From contig WELA01007952.1 of NCBI GenBank assembly GCA_009602735.1, positions 606,089 through 628,041 on the forward strand: 21,953 nt of DNA, given 5' to 3'. The translations under genes were made by a program, and so were the position numbers. This document shows positions 1 through 10,377 of the stretch, one piece after another. Source of the stretch: Mesotaenium endlicherianum (lineage: Eukaryota > Streptophyta > Zygnematophyceae > Zygnematales > Mesotaeniaceae). The notes below the pieces were generated by a model, which had not been told where the DNA came from, searched no databases, and saw only the letters and a program-made list of their open reading frames with translations. Position 1 is the stretch's first letter, and the number at the start of each line of letters is the position of its first letter.

Positions 1-50
1 CCCTTTCCCCACCACCCCGCGGCCCCCCGCACGCGCCGTCGGCGCTGCAG

Positions 51-2794
51 ACAACGACCAACTTCGAGCCGCTGCACCGGCTGGAGGCGCACAACGCCTA
101 CATCCTCAAGTGCCTGCTCTCCCCGGAGTTTGGGGAGCCCAACAGGTGAGAGCAGGCCCCCCCTGGCCCGGGAGCTTTTCCCCCCCTTTCCCTCTTTGCC
201 TCTCTTCCCCTCCTGAATCAGCATATGTGGAGGAATGCGCATGCACCCATAGGCAGGTGCACAGGCTCATTTACGCTTGCTTCCCCTAAGGTGCATATGC
301 CCTGCAGCGGCAGAGGGAGCTGAAGATCGGTTGGTGAACTGACGTGCCCTGCTCCCATTGTGTTTGGAATAAACAGGGCTGAGCCTAGGTTACCCCTCCA
401 GTGAGACCCTGCCCAGCAAGGATGTGATATTTGTGGCTGTGGGAGGAGAGGAGAGAGGTGGTGTCGCTCCCGCCATGTCTGCCGCCCGTTTGCCCTCTCT
501 CGGCTCTCGTTCCATTTATGCTCCATAGTCCCGCTCGGTGCAGACCCTCGTTGCTTAGAATGTGATGCAGACTGGTCAGATAGGTCGAAGGGCCACTTGG
601 CTGGTCGCAAGAGCAGGTCCAGCTGCCAAGCCGCGCAAGCGAGCAGGCATCATGGATTTGTGCCAGCTGGCTGCTCTGCAGCTGGCCTGCTTTTACCTGC
701 CTTGACAAGTGACGGCATGCTCTACCATGTTTTGAGAGCGTGCAAGTGGGCGTGCATGTGTACCGTATGAATATGCGCGGGCCAGTGTGCACCCCTGCAG
801 CTATGTGCGTGTGTCTGATCCGGCGCCGCCCTGAGTTCTCTTTCTCTGTGTCATTTTGTCTCGTCTCCGCTGTGTTTTCTAAACCGCGCGTGTTCTTTTC
901 GCCCTTGTGCTTTTTCTGATCTACTTGTTCTCTCGTCTCTGTGCTCTTTCTTGTCTGTGTCTTTGTTCTCCCCACTCTGCAAATATTCTTGTCTCCACGT
1001 TCTTTCCTTTGTCATCGTGCTGCTCTGCGCAGGTACCTGGCCACCACGTCGTCGGACCATACGGTGAAGATCTGGAACCTGGACACGTTTGCGCTCGAGC
1101 GCACCCTCGTAGGTCCGTGCTCTGCTCAGCCCGCTCTTCCGGAGCACGCCCTGCGTGTGTTGCCACCTGTCCCTGCATAGTCCCAGACGTGTTCTTTGCT
1201 CTCAGGAGTCGCACTGCAAGTGCGGATGTCGGAACTCACTCACTACAACATTCGCACTGTCATTATTCACAAACTTAAGGACTCACAGAGAGGGAGCCCC
1301 ATCGCAGAATGCGTGCCAGTGGAGGATGCAGCCGTGCGATGCGCAGGATGCAGTATCTAAGCAGCTCGCAGCAGAGCCCTGGCGCGGCCTAACAGGTTGA
1401 TGCCTGGGTCCTTAACACTAAGTATACTGTTCGTCCGGGCGGTGGCGATCCTGGCTCTTAATAAGGAGCTAGGACCAATGGCTTCAGAGGGATGCAAATT
1501 GCACCTCCCTCTTTCTCTTTTGCTCTGCTTCTCTCCTCCCCAGCTCCCTCTTGCTCTCGCTCGCTCCTTCTCCATGTCTCTTCCCCCTCGTGCCCTCTCC
1601 CTCTCCCTCTCCCTTGCCCTCCCCCTCTCCTTTCCTCCCTCTTCTCCATTTTCTTCCCCCTCCTTGGCCTCTTCCTTCTGACTGACTGTCCCTCGGGCGC
1701 CTCTGCACGGACACAATGGGCCAAAGCTGATGGGGATGGGGGTGGCCGCGGGTTGCAGGGCACCAGCGGTGGGTGTGGGACTGCGTCTTCTCCGTCGACG
1801 GCGCCTACATCGTCACAGGTGCCCAGCTGCCCGCCTGCCCGCCCGCCCGCCTGTGCGCCTGCATTCATGCCTGCCCGTCTGTCCACCTGTTCGCCTAGTG
1901 CCAGGCCACTCTCCGGCACTCGTCTCTCGTTTTCTAGAATGAGAGCTAAGTGTCATAGATCACGTCTATTCGCCGTCATCCGTTGTCAGTCCCTGCCGCA
2001 GCACCCGCGTTCCCTTCCCCGCTCTCCTTCGCCTTTTTTTCTCTCCGTTTCTTTCTTCACCATGTTTTTTCCCTGGTGCTCATGTCTTGCTCGGGGAGTT
2101 GACAGCACTCTTTCAGGGCCCCTATATCCTGGGCGAGCGTCGCAGAATTGACGAGTCAGATTCAACCGCTGAAACTAGTCTGAAAGTTTGCGATCTGAAG
2201 GGCCCTTTGGAGATCTTAAGTTGATGTCAACAATTATGGGGAGCTGCAGACTGAGAGGGGCTGCACAGGCCCTTCTCAAACGGCAGACGAGGCTGTGTTC
2301 AGAATCGCCACGTAGCACCTTGCATGGCTGATGTAGGGGGCCAAGAAACGGAAAACTCAGTTTCCTCATCTCATAGTGGTGAACCCTGCCTATTCCAAAG
2401 CTTATTCCGGACATGGGTGGGTGCTTGAGGCTGGAAGATGGCCTCTCCTTGGGAATTTCTTGCTCTCAGGAGTCATTGTGTGGAGTGGTGCTGGGCTTGT
2501 GCTGCTGCTCGTTTGATGCCGATCCGACCGTGTGACCCCTCTGCGGCCACCTGTAGCCCCCATCTTTGCGCATTTGTTCTAACACTTTTCTTGGTGTGAA
2601 CTTGTTTATCTGCCTCATTGTTCCTGAGTGTTTGTTTACTATTTCGTTTTTCTTTTGCTCTGGGTGATTGGTGCGGTGTAGCCTCGTCCGACGGGACGGC
2701 TCGTCTGTGGGAGGTGGCATCTGGGGAGACAATCCGCACGTACCAGGGGCACACAAGAGCCGCCACCTGTTGCGCTCTCAACGATGGCACGTAA
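51..2794 (+). CDS. LST8: LST8, WD40 subunit of TOR complex (C-terminal part, 4 exons)
   Basis: LST8 is a seven-bladed WD40 protein that binds and stabilises the TOR kinase domain in cytosolic and endomembrane TOR complexes. Exons seen are 51-145, 1033-1112, 1759-1818 and 2682-2794. All introns are GT-AG and the codons join cleanly (AG|G, G|GG, G|CC), giving 115 residues to a TAA at 2792-2794. The product starts [15 protein letters not shown]. It then shows [17 protein letters not shown] (one WD blade), [19 protein letters not shown] with [11 protein letters not shown] (the next blade), and ends [15 protein letters not shown], as LST8 proteins do just after the last GH...FND strand. The family is about 300-330 residues, so the first blades lie upstream of the window. 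The acceptor at 49-50 is inferred from where similarity begins. The stop codon lies inside GTAAGC, a consensus splice donor, so a longer alternative C-terminus is possible. Identity is very likely by family resemblance. Confidence 0.93.
1501..1680 (+). repeat. Long polypyrimidine tract in LST8 intron 2
   Basis: About 180 bases are almost purely C and T on the LST8 coding strand, built from CTCCCT/TCTCCC-type units. The tract ends about 80 bases before the acceptor of exon 3 (1758). It probably forms by slippage and may help branch-site recognition. Reading frames across it are low-complexity Ser/Pro/Leu or Arg/Glu/Gly and are not genes. Confidence 0.85.
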
Positions 2795-4193
2795 GCAAAA
2801 TTCACGTGACTGGGAATCGCATCGTTGTAAATTGCCCCGAGGATGTCGCTCCCGTTCTCACGTGTGACATCTGGTGGCTCATGCGCCAGAAAGGGTGTAC
2901 AAATTGTAGACTCCGTGACACTTTGAGGCGGATACGCTTGCTAGAGAGACTGTACGGACGCTTTCGTGAACTAGGTTGTGTAAGGGTACCAACCAGTGGA
3001 GGGACAGCTGTCTGCCTGAGAAGTGGTGACATGATCCTTATAGCGGAGGAGTCTCGCCGCCTACAAGCGCACATCAAGTGAGCACTGCTCCAATCATGGC
3101 TATTCGTTTGCGTATATCCCGTGACAAATGATCGTGCTTACTGGAAAGCATGCTTAATTAGTATACTTGCATTCTTGGAAGGTGCGTATGCCAAGAAAAG
3201 TAATATCCCTTCTTATGTATTTGCCAATAAATAGGAATCAAGCTTGGATTTCTAGCTAGTGTTTGACCGTCGTATTTATTCGGGGGCTAGTAAATGAGAT
3301 GCCAAAATGCGGGCGCTTGCTTTGCACAATTGCTCGTTTTTTCTGCCCTCCTGCCAATGCGTTTATAAACATGATGGATGGCGCTGTGTTTCATGCGCCT
3401 GAAAAGGTGGCCTCCAAGTTTTGTGTCTATCCATGTTTGGATTTTACAGGCCCATATCAATGAATACCCTGAGATGCGAGTCCATCAAGTTTAATTTCCT
3501 CAACTTCTCAGGTTTGCAGATATATATGGGTGTTTTGGTAATGATTTGCACACGTCGACAAATATTGATAAAATCAATCGAGTACTTGTGAAGCATGCAA
3601 CCATTGTAAAAATTATATATTTGAAAAGTTGTACTTTAAGCTTTAAGATTCCAAGCACATCAATGACAAATCAAGACAAATGCTACAGTATTTACTCCCT
3701 TTTCTGTATTGATATACACATAATACACGTACATACGAACTGCATGCATGCATGCCCTTATTCCTTACTACCTGCCAATGAGTGATGCCTTTATTTGAAG
3801 GAACTATCAGGTCATGTGCAACACATCCGAAGACAAAATGGTCACAACTAGCATGCTAAGGGTGAACCAAGCATGTCACAGTAAAGGTTTTCTTCTCACT
3901 TTGCGATTTCAATGAGCCATCTCCACGGTAAAGCGTACTGCTACAGAACCTGCATGGTGATGACGAGAACTTGAGTAACTGTGCTATGTAGATCAGTAGC
4001 CCGTTGAAATGACCTCTCAAAGCTACCCCTTTTAACTAGGGAAATTGGACCCATTTATGGGCATTGCACCCATCCTCAAATGACTGGAGGTGTGCATGAG
4101 TCACACTTCCGGTATGTCGCCTGCACTCCACCCTAGCTCTCTGTTTCTCAATGGACTACAAACATAAATCTGCTGGGTCGATTTATCATGCGT

Positions 4194-4921
4194 TCAGCAA
4201 CTTTTAGCACAAGAGTCAGCCATACTCCAGGCTCTCCATCCTTCAGGAACTAATTGGACCGTCTTAGGGATAGCGGATATGACACATGCATTTCTTGTCA
4301 CACTATGCACCATTGTTGAATGAGACACTAAGAATGTATCGCCGATTGCATCCACACAACAAAGTTGATAGTAAATAACATCAAGCTTCAATGAACTGCA
4401 GACCTTCCAGTATGATTTAGAAAATGATTGGAGACACATGACAGGAGACAACAAGGCCTCTACAGACAATACAATGACATGGAGCACGTAATGTAGATGA
4501 CAAAACCATCCCACGCAAACCCTAGTAGTATAACGCAGAAAATCAAACACTAAGCTGTGGAAGCAAATTCTACACACGGCGATGCACATGGAAACCACCA
4601 GGGGAGCATCGGCTTGTCGAGCTTTGGCACCACCACCTGTTGACACCCTACACAATGTAATGCACTTATATTCCACATCGTCTTGCCCTCTATGACATCC
4701 CATGAGCTAATTGCAGGAAAACTTGCTGCCTCCATTGAATACTTAAAAGTGCAACCTGATCTCGTCAGTAGCCTGGAACAGGCTCCAAGGAATCTATGAC
4801 CAGCGATGATCATGCTATCCTGCCACGGGAAAACTCCTGAGTCCTGAACACATGGCAAGCAAGCCTGGACAGCAACAGAAGCCGTACATAGGTAAGCCAC
4901 AAGCACAACACGGTCTTGCAT
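4194..4921 (-). other. Two overlapping unassigned open frames
   Basis: On the minus strand, one frame is open for 123 codons (4921 to 4550) and a second for 169 codons (4703 to 4194), overlapping in a different frame. The first contains a stretch such as GVFPWQDSMIIAGHRFLGAC, the second a Cys- and Val-rich hydrophobic stretch. A CAACAG|G acceptor-like site lies near 4640 where the two overlap. I recognise no family. Open frames of this length are expected by chance in a window this size, so this may be nothing. Confidence 0.15.
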
Positions 4922-5138
4922 TCTTCTTGTGATCGTTACTCAGGCTTTCTTTCACGCCTACTCAGTCAACCCACGCAGGCAGGAACAACGTAGGGAAGTG
5001 GAGGAAAGAGGCCCGCGAGACACGGCCACAAAGACAGCAGGGCCTCCTGGCACCAGCTTCGGCTGAAGACCCTGAACCCTGCATCTCAGCCCTGCCACTC
5101 CACTTGCCGTGCTGCATGAACGAGAGCCCTAATGTGAG

Positions 5139-5174
5139 TTGACCTGGCTTGACCTAGGTTGACCTGCGTTGAAC
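5139..5174 (+). promoter_or_regulatory. Tandem TTGACC array with 10-bp period
   Basis: TTGACC occurs at 5139, 5149 and 5159, with a fourth degenerate copy (TTGAAC) at 5169. The unit is TTGACCTNGG and copies sit exactly 10 bp apart, about one helical turn. TTGAC(C/T) is the core of the plant WRKY W box. The same bases read as AGGTCA-type hexamers on the other strand. The array lies far from the recognised genes, so a regulatory role is inference. It could be a small neutral tandem repeat. Confidence 0.35.
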
Positions 5175-6899
5175 CCAAATCTGCAAATCTACATCTGACT
5201 TAAGGCAACTGAAAGGAACTCAAATCTTGTTGCGGCCTGCAGCTGCCTGCCAACAAAATACACTTTGACCTCTTCCATTCAGCTGCCAGCCGTTCACATC
5301 TCGACAGCAGTAGGGGTACAAGGAAAACCAGCAGATACACAACTTAGGGGGGGGGACAGCACCTGACGGCAACCCCGACCGGACCAATGAGCGTCCCTAA
5401 ACACAACGCCCCGAGCGAACTTTCGGCCCAAAAGCAAGAGCTTACACGTGTTACGTGTGCCCACGACCCACCGGGCTGCAGGGAAGGGACACACGAGCAC
5501 GCTCACCTCTAGAAGTGAAGCAGAGTGCTCTTTCTTGCATCTTCATGCTCCTGCCGCTCCTTCCCATCTGCAGACCTGCATCCGCTTGTGGGGCGCCATG
5601 TGGCGCACATGGCGACAAGCCTCTGATGCACCACTCCCCCCCCAAAGGGCGCGCCAGGTGACCCCTTACGCAAATGCGGCTCCTTATATGGTGCACTGCT
5701 GTCCCTTGAACCCTCCTGCCCCTCCACATGTCCTGAACGTACGCGTGTGGGACAGGTGGCAGTAGGGGTAGGATCGAGCTGCCAAGCAGGGGGGGGGAGG
5801 CGCAAGAAGGTGTGGCGTCCAGTTGTCTCCATGAGTTGTATAGAGGTCCAGCTAACGTCAAGGCAAGAGATGCCACAGGAACATCACATCCGCCCAAGAA
5901 GGAAAATGTCCAGCCCAAGACTGCCCCTGGTGCACTCCCCAAGCACAGCAGAGAGCCTGCACATGACTTGCCACGTGGCAACCTTGCGCCTGGACACCTC
6001 AGCGTGACCAGCCACCACTCTCGGCTTCAAGAAGCCGGCGTGCAAAATGCTCGTATCTTAAGCCCTGAACCTCGAGGCCTGAAAGCTGGCCTCACCCTCA
6101 CATGCAAAAGTGCATCAGTTGATGTTCATGATGCCACGACCCTACCTTGCCCGCTTACATCGATAGGATCCCTTTATGGCATGCTTCTGCATATGCAGGC
6201 GGAGGGCATGCCAATCACAGGGTCAAATTCCAAACGAGGCCACAAGTGAAGCAGCCACCAACCTTGACAAGGTGTGAACAGGGCCAAGTGCTCCGGACTG
6301 CGCATCTGGCATGCGACAGACAGCAGAGGCATGCACCGTGGCTGCTTGTGTGAAAGCTCTTGCCACTTGCTAGGAGTGCTTGCGCACCGATGTCCTCAAA
6401 ACGGAAGGTGGGGGACAAAGAACCAGAAAACCTGGCGGACATGTGTGCCCCCTTCCTGGCTGACAACTGAAACCTCTCCCGGTTGACACCTGTATCTCTC
6501 CTGGTGCAGACGACATGTCATACAGACTCACATTCAATTCAAGGTTTTGCTTTCTCTCAGAGGTTGCCAGCCAGGGCTTCGTTGCCAGCTGACACGTGGC
6601 GTGGTCTCGCCTGGCTTCCGCCCTCAGGCCAGGAGCAGGCAGGCAGGCTGGAGGTAGGCATGGTGAATATCAAGCAAACCCCAACATCGCTGCAAGACCT
6701 GCATATGGTATCTTAGCTTGCTCGCAGGCCTGCTCTTCTAGCACATATGAAGGCGCAAGACTGCACCGGAAGCAGATCGTTATGGAGTGTTTTCGAAACA
6801 GAAGGGGGCTAAATTGCCAAGATCTAATATTCTGCCTAGGTAGAGCCGCATGTCGATAAGCTGAGCTGATGCCCCAATGACACAAAAGGCCCGCGCTTA

Positions 6900-7018
6900 T
6901 GATAAACACACTTGAAAGACGATGGATAGGCAGGCGTTGACCAGTATTTGCACCAAAGATGTTGACCATCAGACGCATTGATTCCACAACGGCCTTGGTG
7001 CCAGTGAGCTGCTTCAGG
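6900..7018 (-). other. Possible coding exon of an unrecognised gene
   Basis: On the minus strand an acceptor-like site (TTTTTAGAAAGTGCAG) is followed by an open frame beginning LLKQLTGTKAVVESM and continuing RLMVNIFGANTGQRLP. Codon choice is GC-leaning at third positions (CTC, CTG, AAG, CAG, GTC, AAC, ATC), as in the confirmed exons of this window. I cannot name a family and could not link the segment to neighbours by phase. It could be a real internal exon or a chance frame. Confidence 0.25.
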
Positions 7019-7392
7019 AGCTGCACTTTCTAAAAAGTAAATCTTCAGTTTTGTATTGGGTTTTTCAATACCTTCCTGTTCCTCATTGTAAGTGAGAGGT
7101 TCGTCATGTGCACTCTTCAGGCCAACTTCTCATACTCTTCTCCCCCTTTAACCCCCACCCTTCCTTCCACAGATGTTAACACAACAAAGATCTCATTCTT
7201 CCATCCAGCTCAAGAAATGGATTCCGTTCCACAAACGCCGCCAAGTATTTCCAATGCGACAACACTGAAACAGCCCTTTGGGTAAGAAGATGTGAAGCAA
7301 ATCTCACAGTAAGGACACAGCAAAAAAAATAAAAAAAATCAGTGAGAGCTAATCGATCTTCTAACCTTATATTTCGTTACCGACGGGAATAT

Positions 7393-7427
7393 TAAGAGGT
7401 CATAATAAGAGGTCAGCGCTATAAAAA
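7393..7427 (+). promoter_or_regulatory. Promoter-like cluster: repeated TAAGAGGTCA and TATAAAAA
   Basis: TAAGAGGTCA occurs twice (7393-7402 and 7406-7415, 13 bp apart). TATAAAAA follows at 7420-7427. This is a compact promoter-like arrangement on the + strand. It is about 1.15 kb upstream of the RIQ-like start codon, which is preceded by a likely 5' UTR splice acceptor at 8576-8577, so it could serve that gene. This is inference from motifs only. Confidence 0.3.
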
Positions 7428-7625
7428 CCGAAACAAGTCTTTCTTGATTACTATCTTAGCTAGTGCACAAGAAGTTGCGCAAATGAGACAATGAGAGTGA
7501 TTCTATTGTAGGACACTCCACACCGGTTGGTCAACTCCTCTAGCACTTATGTACTTATGAAGTGTACTGCTGTGACAAAGCACTTGATAATGGACATGAA
7601 ACTGCACGGAATGTGTAACTTGTAT

Positions 7626-7814
7626 TTATGGAAAGGGCAAACGTGTCAAGCACCGTGAAGCAATCTGGAGCAATGTCGCAATCGCACAGCAAGACTGGTC
7701 GAGGATGGCCTGAACCAATCCGCGTGGATCCGCGCGATTCACACTGAAAGGTTGACCAGTGCTGGACCGTGCCTCGCTGACAAAGGCGGAAATTGCCTCG
7801 TATTGTATAAACAT
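7626..7814 (-). other. Possible coding exon of an unrecognised gene
   Basis: The minus-strand frame is open for 62 codons and reads AISAFVSEARSSTGQPFSV, then GLVQAILDQSCCAIATLLQI, a mix of amphipathic helix-like stretches. It has no clear splice acceptor at its 5' edge. With the segments at 6900-7018 and 7965-8075 it could belong to one minus-strand gene, but I could not connect the phases and no family is recognised. Confidence 0.2.
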
Positions 7815-7964
7815 TTACGTTCTTAAGCATCAATTTGCTTAGAGGCAAAGAGGCAAAGCTGGGAGCTTCACTCTGTCCATGTGTAGGCAGTCTCAGTAGC
7901 GAGTCACACCGACTGCTGATACATCTCTCACTTGTGTATTTTCCTACATTTTTCTATACCACTC

Positions 7965-8075
7965 TACTTCCCATCACCCTTTTGTCTGCTGGCGAGCTGC
8001 ATAGACTGCTGTAGCCAAGTTTTTCGCTGGCATTGGGGCTGGTGAACTTGTCCAGGAAGGTATGAAGCCCTGCAA
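7965..8075 (-). other. Possible coding exon of an unrecognised gene
   Basis: On the minus strand a pyrimidine-poor acceptor (CGCAACTTGCAG) precedes an open frame reading LHTFLDKFTSPNASEKLGYS, then SLCSSPADKRVM. It has a coding look but is short, and I recognise no family. Confidence 0.2.
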
Positions 8076-8565
8076 GTTGCGATTGTGTGTGTCATACAAT
8101 TACAATCAGGAATTTTTGTATAAAATCTTCTTCTTTCTGCACTGAGCATAAGTGTGAAGGGCATCTTGGCGCCCAAGTTTTTAGCCTCGTAAAAGAACCT
8201 TAGTTAGGACGTGTTTCGGGCCAGTTGTTGCTTCTCCTAATCTACGTGAGGACGCTAGATTGATTATTAGTCAGTATACAGACTGCCGCTGCATTCAGTT
8301 TATGGTGAATACGAATAATAAAGTGTTTCTTCTATTGGTGTCAGCAACTATTACTCTACATCAACATACACAAATTACTTGTTAGGGAACAGGCCAGGTG
8401 CTGGTGGCCTCTGTAACTGATTTGAACAGATGTCTGGAATAATGCACTGAAGAGCTTCTTGGGTTGGTATTGGGCTGTAGGAACGCGACATAAACACCGA
8501 GGAAACACCTTGGAGCTTTATATTTTCCGCTTCATTTGTGGCATTATCCACTGGCTTTACGCTCG

Positions 8566-8577
8566 TTTTCTTTCTAG
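8566..8577 (+). promoter_or_regulatory. Probable 5' UTR splice acceptor before RIQ-like gene
   Basis: TTTTCTTTCTAG forms a strong pyrimidine-rich acceptor 7 bases before the ATG at 8585. If used, the upstream in-frame ATG at 8459 is intronic, and the true promoter lies further upstream. Confidence 0.4.
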
Positions 8578-8584
8578 CTCAAGA

Positions 8585-10377
8585 ATGGCGGTCTCTGTGG
8601 CTCTGTCTCTCAGCTGTAGCAGTATTCTTCAGTCTTCTATTCCTTCCTTTGCTATTTCCTCTTCCAATGCTGCCAATAGGTGCGCCTTTCCTACTGGTGT
8701 ATATAAGAGCAGTAGTATGAGAAGACAAAATGCAACGCGTATGCCACAGATAAGATCAATGTCCGACGAGAACGCGGGGCCTGGTGCACCGAAGACACAG
8801 CAAGACAAGGAACCAGCTTGGGCTAAACCCAACAGTGACGAACTTCCTCCTTGGGCAAGGGGAGAGAGCGCAGGTGCTGCATCTGCTGGTCCGGTGGACC
8901 TTCCCTTCTATGTCTACCTTTTGTCATCGGCCATCATATCTATAGCAGCGGTGAGCAGCCTTAGTCCTCCCAATACATGTACCTGCCTGCCCTGCAAGAT
9001 GTGTGGGAGCCTAGCAGTAACGCACTAAGTCTTTGAATTGGATTATTCATGTGAACGGGATTGGCAGGAGGGACTTGATTGTCAAGGGCTATTGTGATGA
9101 CTCGTCCAAAATAAAACACATGCCCGACCTGCACAAAATTTTCATTTTTGAGCTAGGGCCTTGGGTGAGCTAGGGGTCTTGGGTGATGTTGCAGGGAGTG
9201 TCTTGGCATTATAAAAAAGCTTCACAGATGGCATAATCAAACAAGGAGCATTGCATGCACCATATAGAACATGTGGAGATTATTATGCCTGCTATCTTGC
9301 ATTACTTGCTAGTATCCACCCTTTCCTGTCATGTTATCCTCCCTCAACAACTTAGTTCAAGAGACAAACCACAGAGCTGGAGCTTTGGGACAGTGTGCAA
9401 GGTCCCTTTGTGATCCAATACAAAGTCAATGAGACTCCTTATATATGACAAGCAAGCCTATATTAACCGTAGGAGCCTTGATGTGGTTAACATCCCTTGT
9501 AGTCATATTCCACTGAACCTATATTCACCACATGCCTTTTTAATACTAGCTATTATTTTCATGCATACGACCAATTATTGCCCTCCTTGTGCAAGTGAGT
9601 GTCCACAACACCAAATAGTTACATAGCAGAAGGAAATGCATGACTGCATTCATGAACTGGCCAAGAGATGGCATACAAGAGACTGTGAGCTCGCGAGGTT
9701 TTGTCATGAGAAGGAGGATATGCTAGCACATACTTTGCTTCGGGCCTTTATTTTTCACTACATCTTATTGTGAGCAGGTTGGATCAATCTTCGAATATTT
9801 CAACCAGAATCCTATCTTTGGAGTTGTCTTTCCTGGCAACCCTCTCTATGTCCCTATTTTAGGAATCTTCACATTCACAGGGTTGCCGTTGTCTGTAAGT
9901 TCTCGCAGTCCCTCACCTTCACTTGGCTTTGATGAATTCTGTTTGCATGATATGCGTCTTGCCTATTTCGATTGTCACCATGCACTTAGACTGGACCTCA
10001 TAAGTTGGTATAGCACACAGTCGTATTATGCTGTCATAAGTGAACACCAACTCCCAAATTCATGTGCCATCATCCGTATCATGATATAGTAGGTGCCATG
10101 TGGCCATATGCATAGGGATTTTGTACATACAGCTGTCGTATTGGCGCATGCAAAGTCAGATGGTTTGATAATTTCTTGAATAGCACAAGCTAAGTTTTGG
10201 TAGAAATCAGACCAGCTTTTTGGGTGCATAATTATCAACTGAATTTGCTGACTGCCCTAACAAGCCTTATCAACGCCCTTCTCCCTTGTTTTGCAGGCGT
10301 ATTTGTTTTCCAAATCAATCAAGGCCTTCAACAAGCTCTCGGACGACACAGATAGGGAGGACGGGTACACAGATTAG
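8585..10377 (+). CDS. RIQ1/RIQ2-like (DUF1118) thylakoid membrane protein
   Basis: Three exons (8585-8950, 9778-9894, 10297-10377) join in phase 0 at GT-AG introns to give 187 residues. Residues 1 to about 50 are rich in Ser and Ala with few acidic residues (start MAVSVALSLSCSSI), like a chloroplast transit peptide. A soluble linker carries EPAWAKPNSDELPPWARGES. Two hydrophobic helices follow: DLPFYVYLLSSAIISIAAVG and YVPILGIFTFTGLPLSAYLF, joined by the loop IFEYFNQNPIFGVVFPGNPL. The short charged tail ends DREDGYTD. This plan matches my recollection of plant RIQ1/RIQ2 proteins, which affect grana stacking, LHCII organisation and non-photochemical quenching. The identification rests on memory, not a search. 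The start was chosen because AAGAATGG is a good Kozak context 7 bases after a likely 5' UTR acceptor (TTTTCTTTCTAG, 8577). An in-frame upstream ATG at 8459 would add 42 residues that do not look like a leader. Confidence 0.75.

Larger units (their letters stand above)
2795..8584. other. 5.8 kb region without a recognised gene
   Basis: This lies between the LST8 stop and the start of the RIQ-like gene. It should hold the LST8 3' UTR and the 5' region of the RIQ-like gene. I recognise no protein family on either strand. Noted within it are an open + frame at 2800-3081 next to LST8, two overlapping minus frames at 4194-4921, the TTGACC array, a promoter-like cluster near 7400, and three short minus-strand segments at 6900-8075 that look coding. 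An A-rich run lies at 7321-7339. A multi-exon gene on the minus strand cannot be ruled out. Confidence 0.6.

Noticed and set aside
1492..2151. 219-codon + strand open frame
   Set aside because: It is created by the pyrimidine tract and runs across LST8 exon 3 in a different frame; low-complexity Ser/Pro/Leu.
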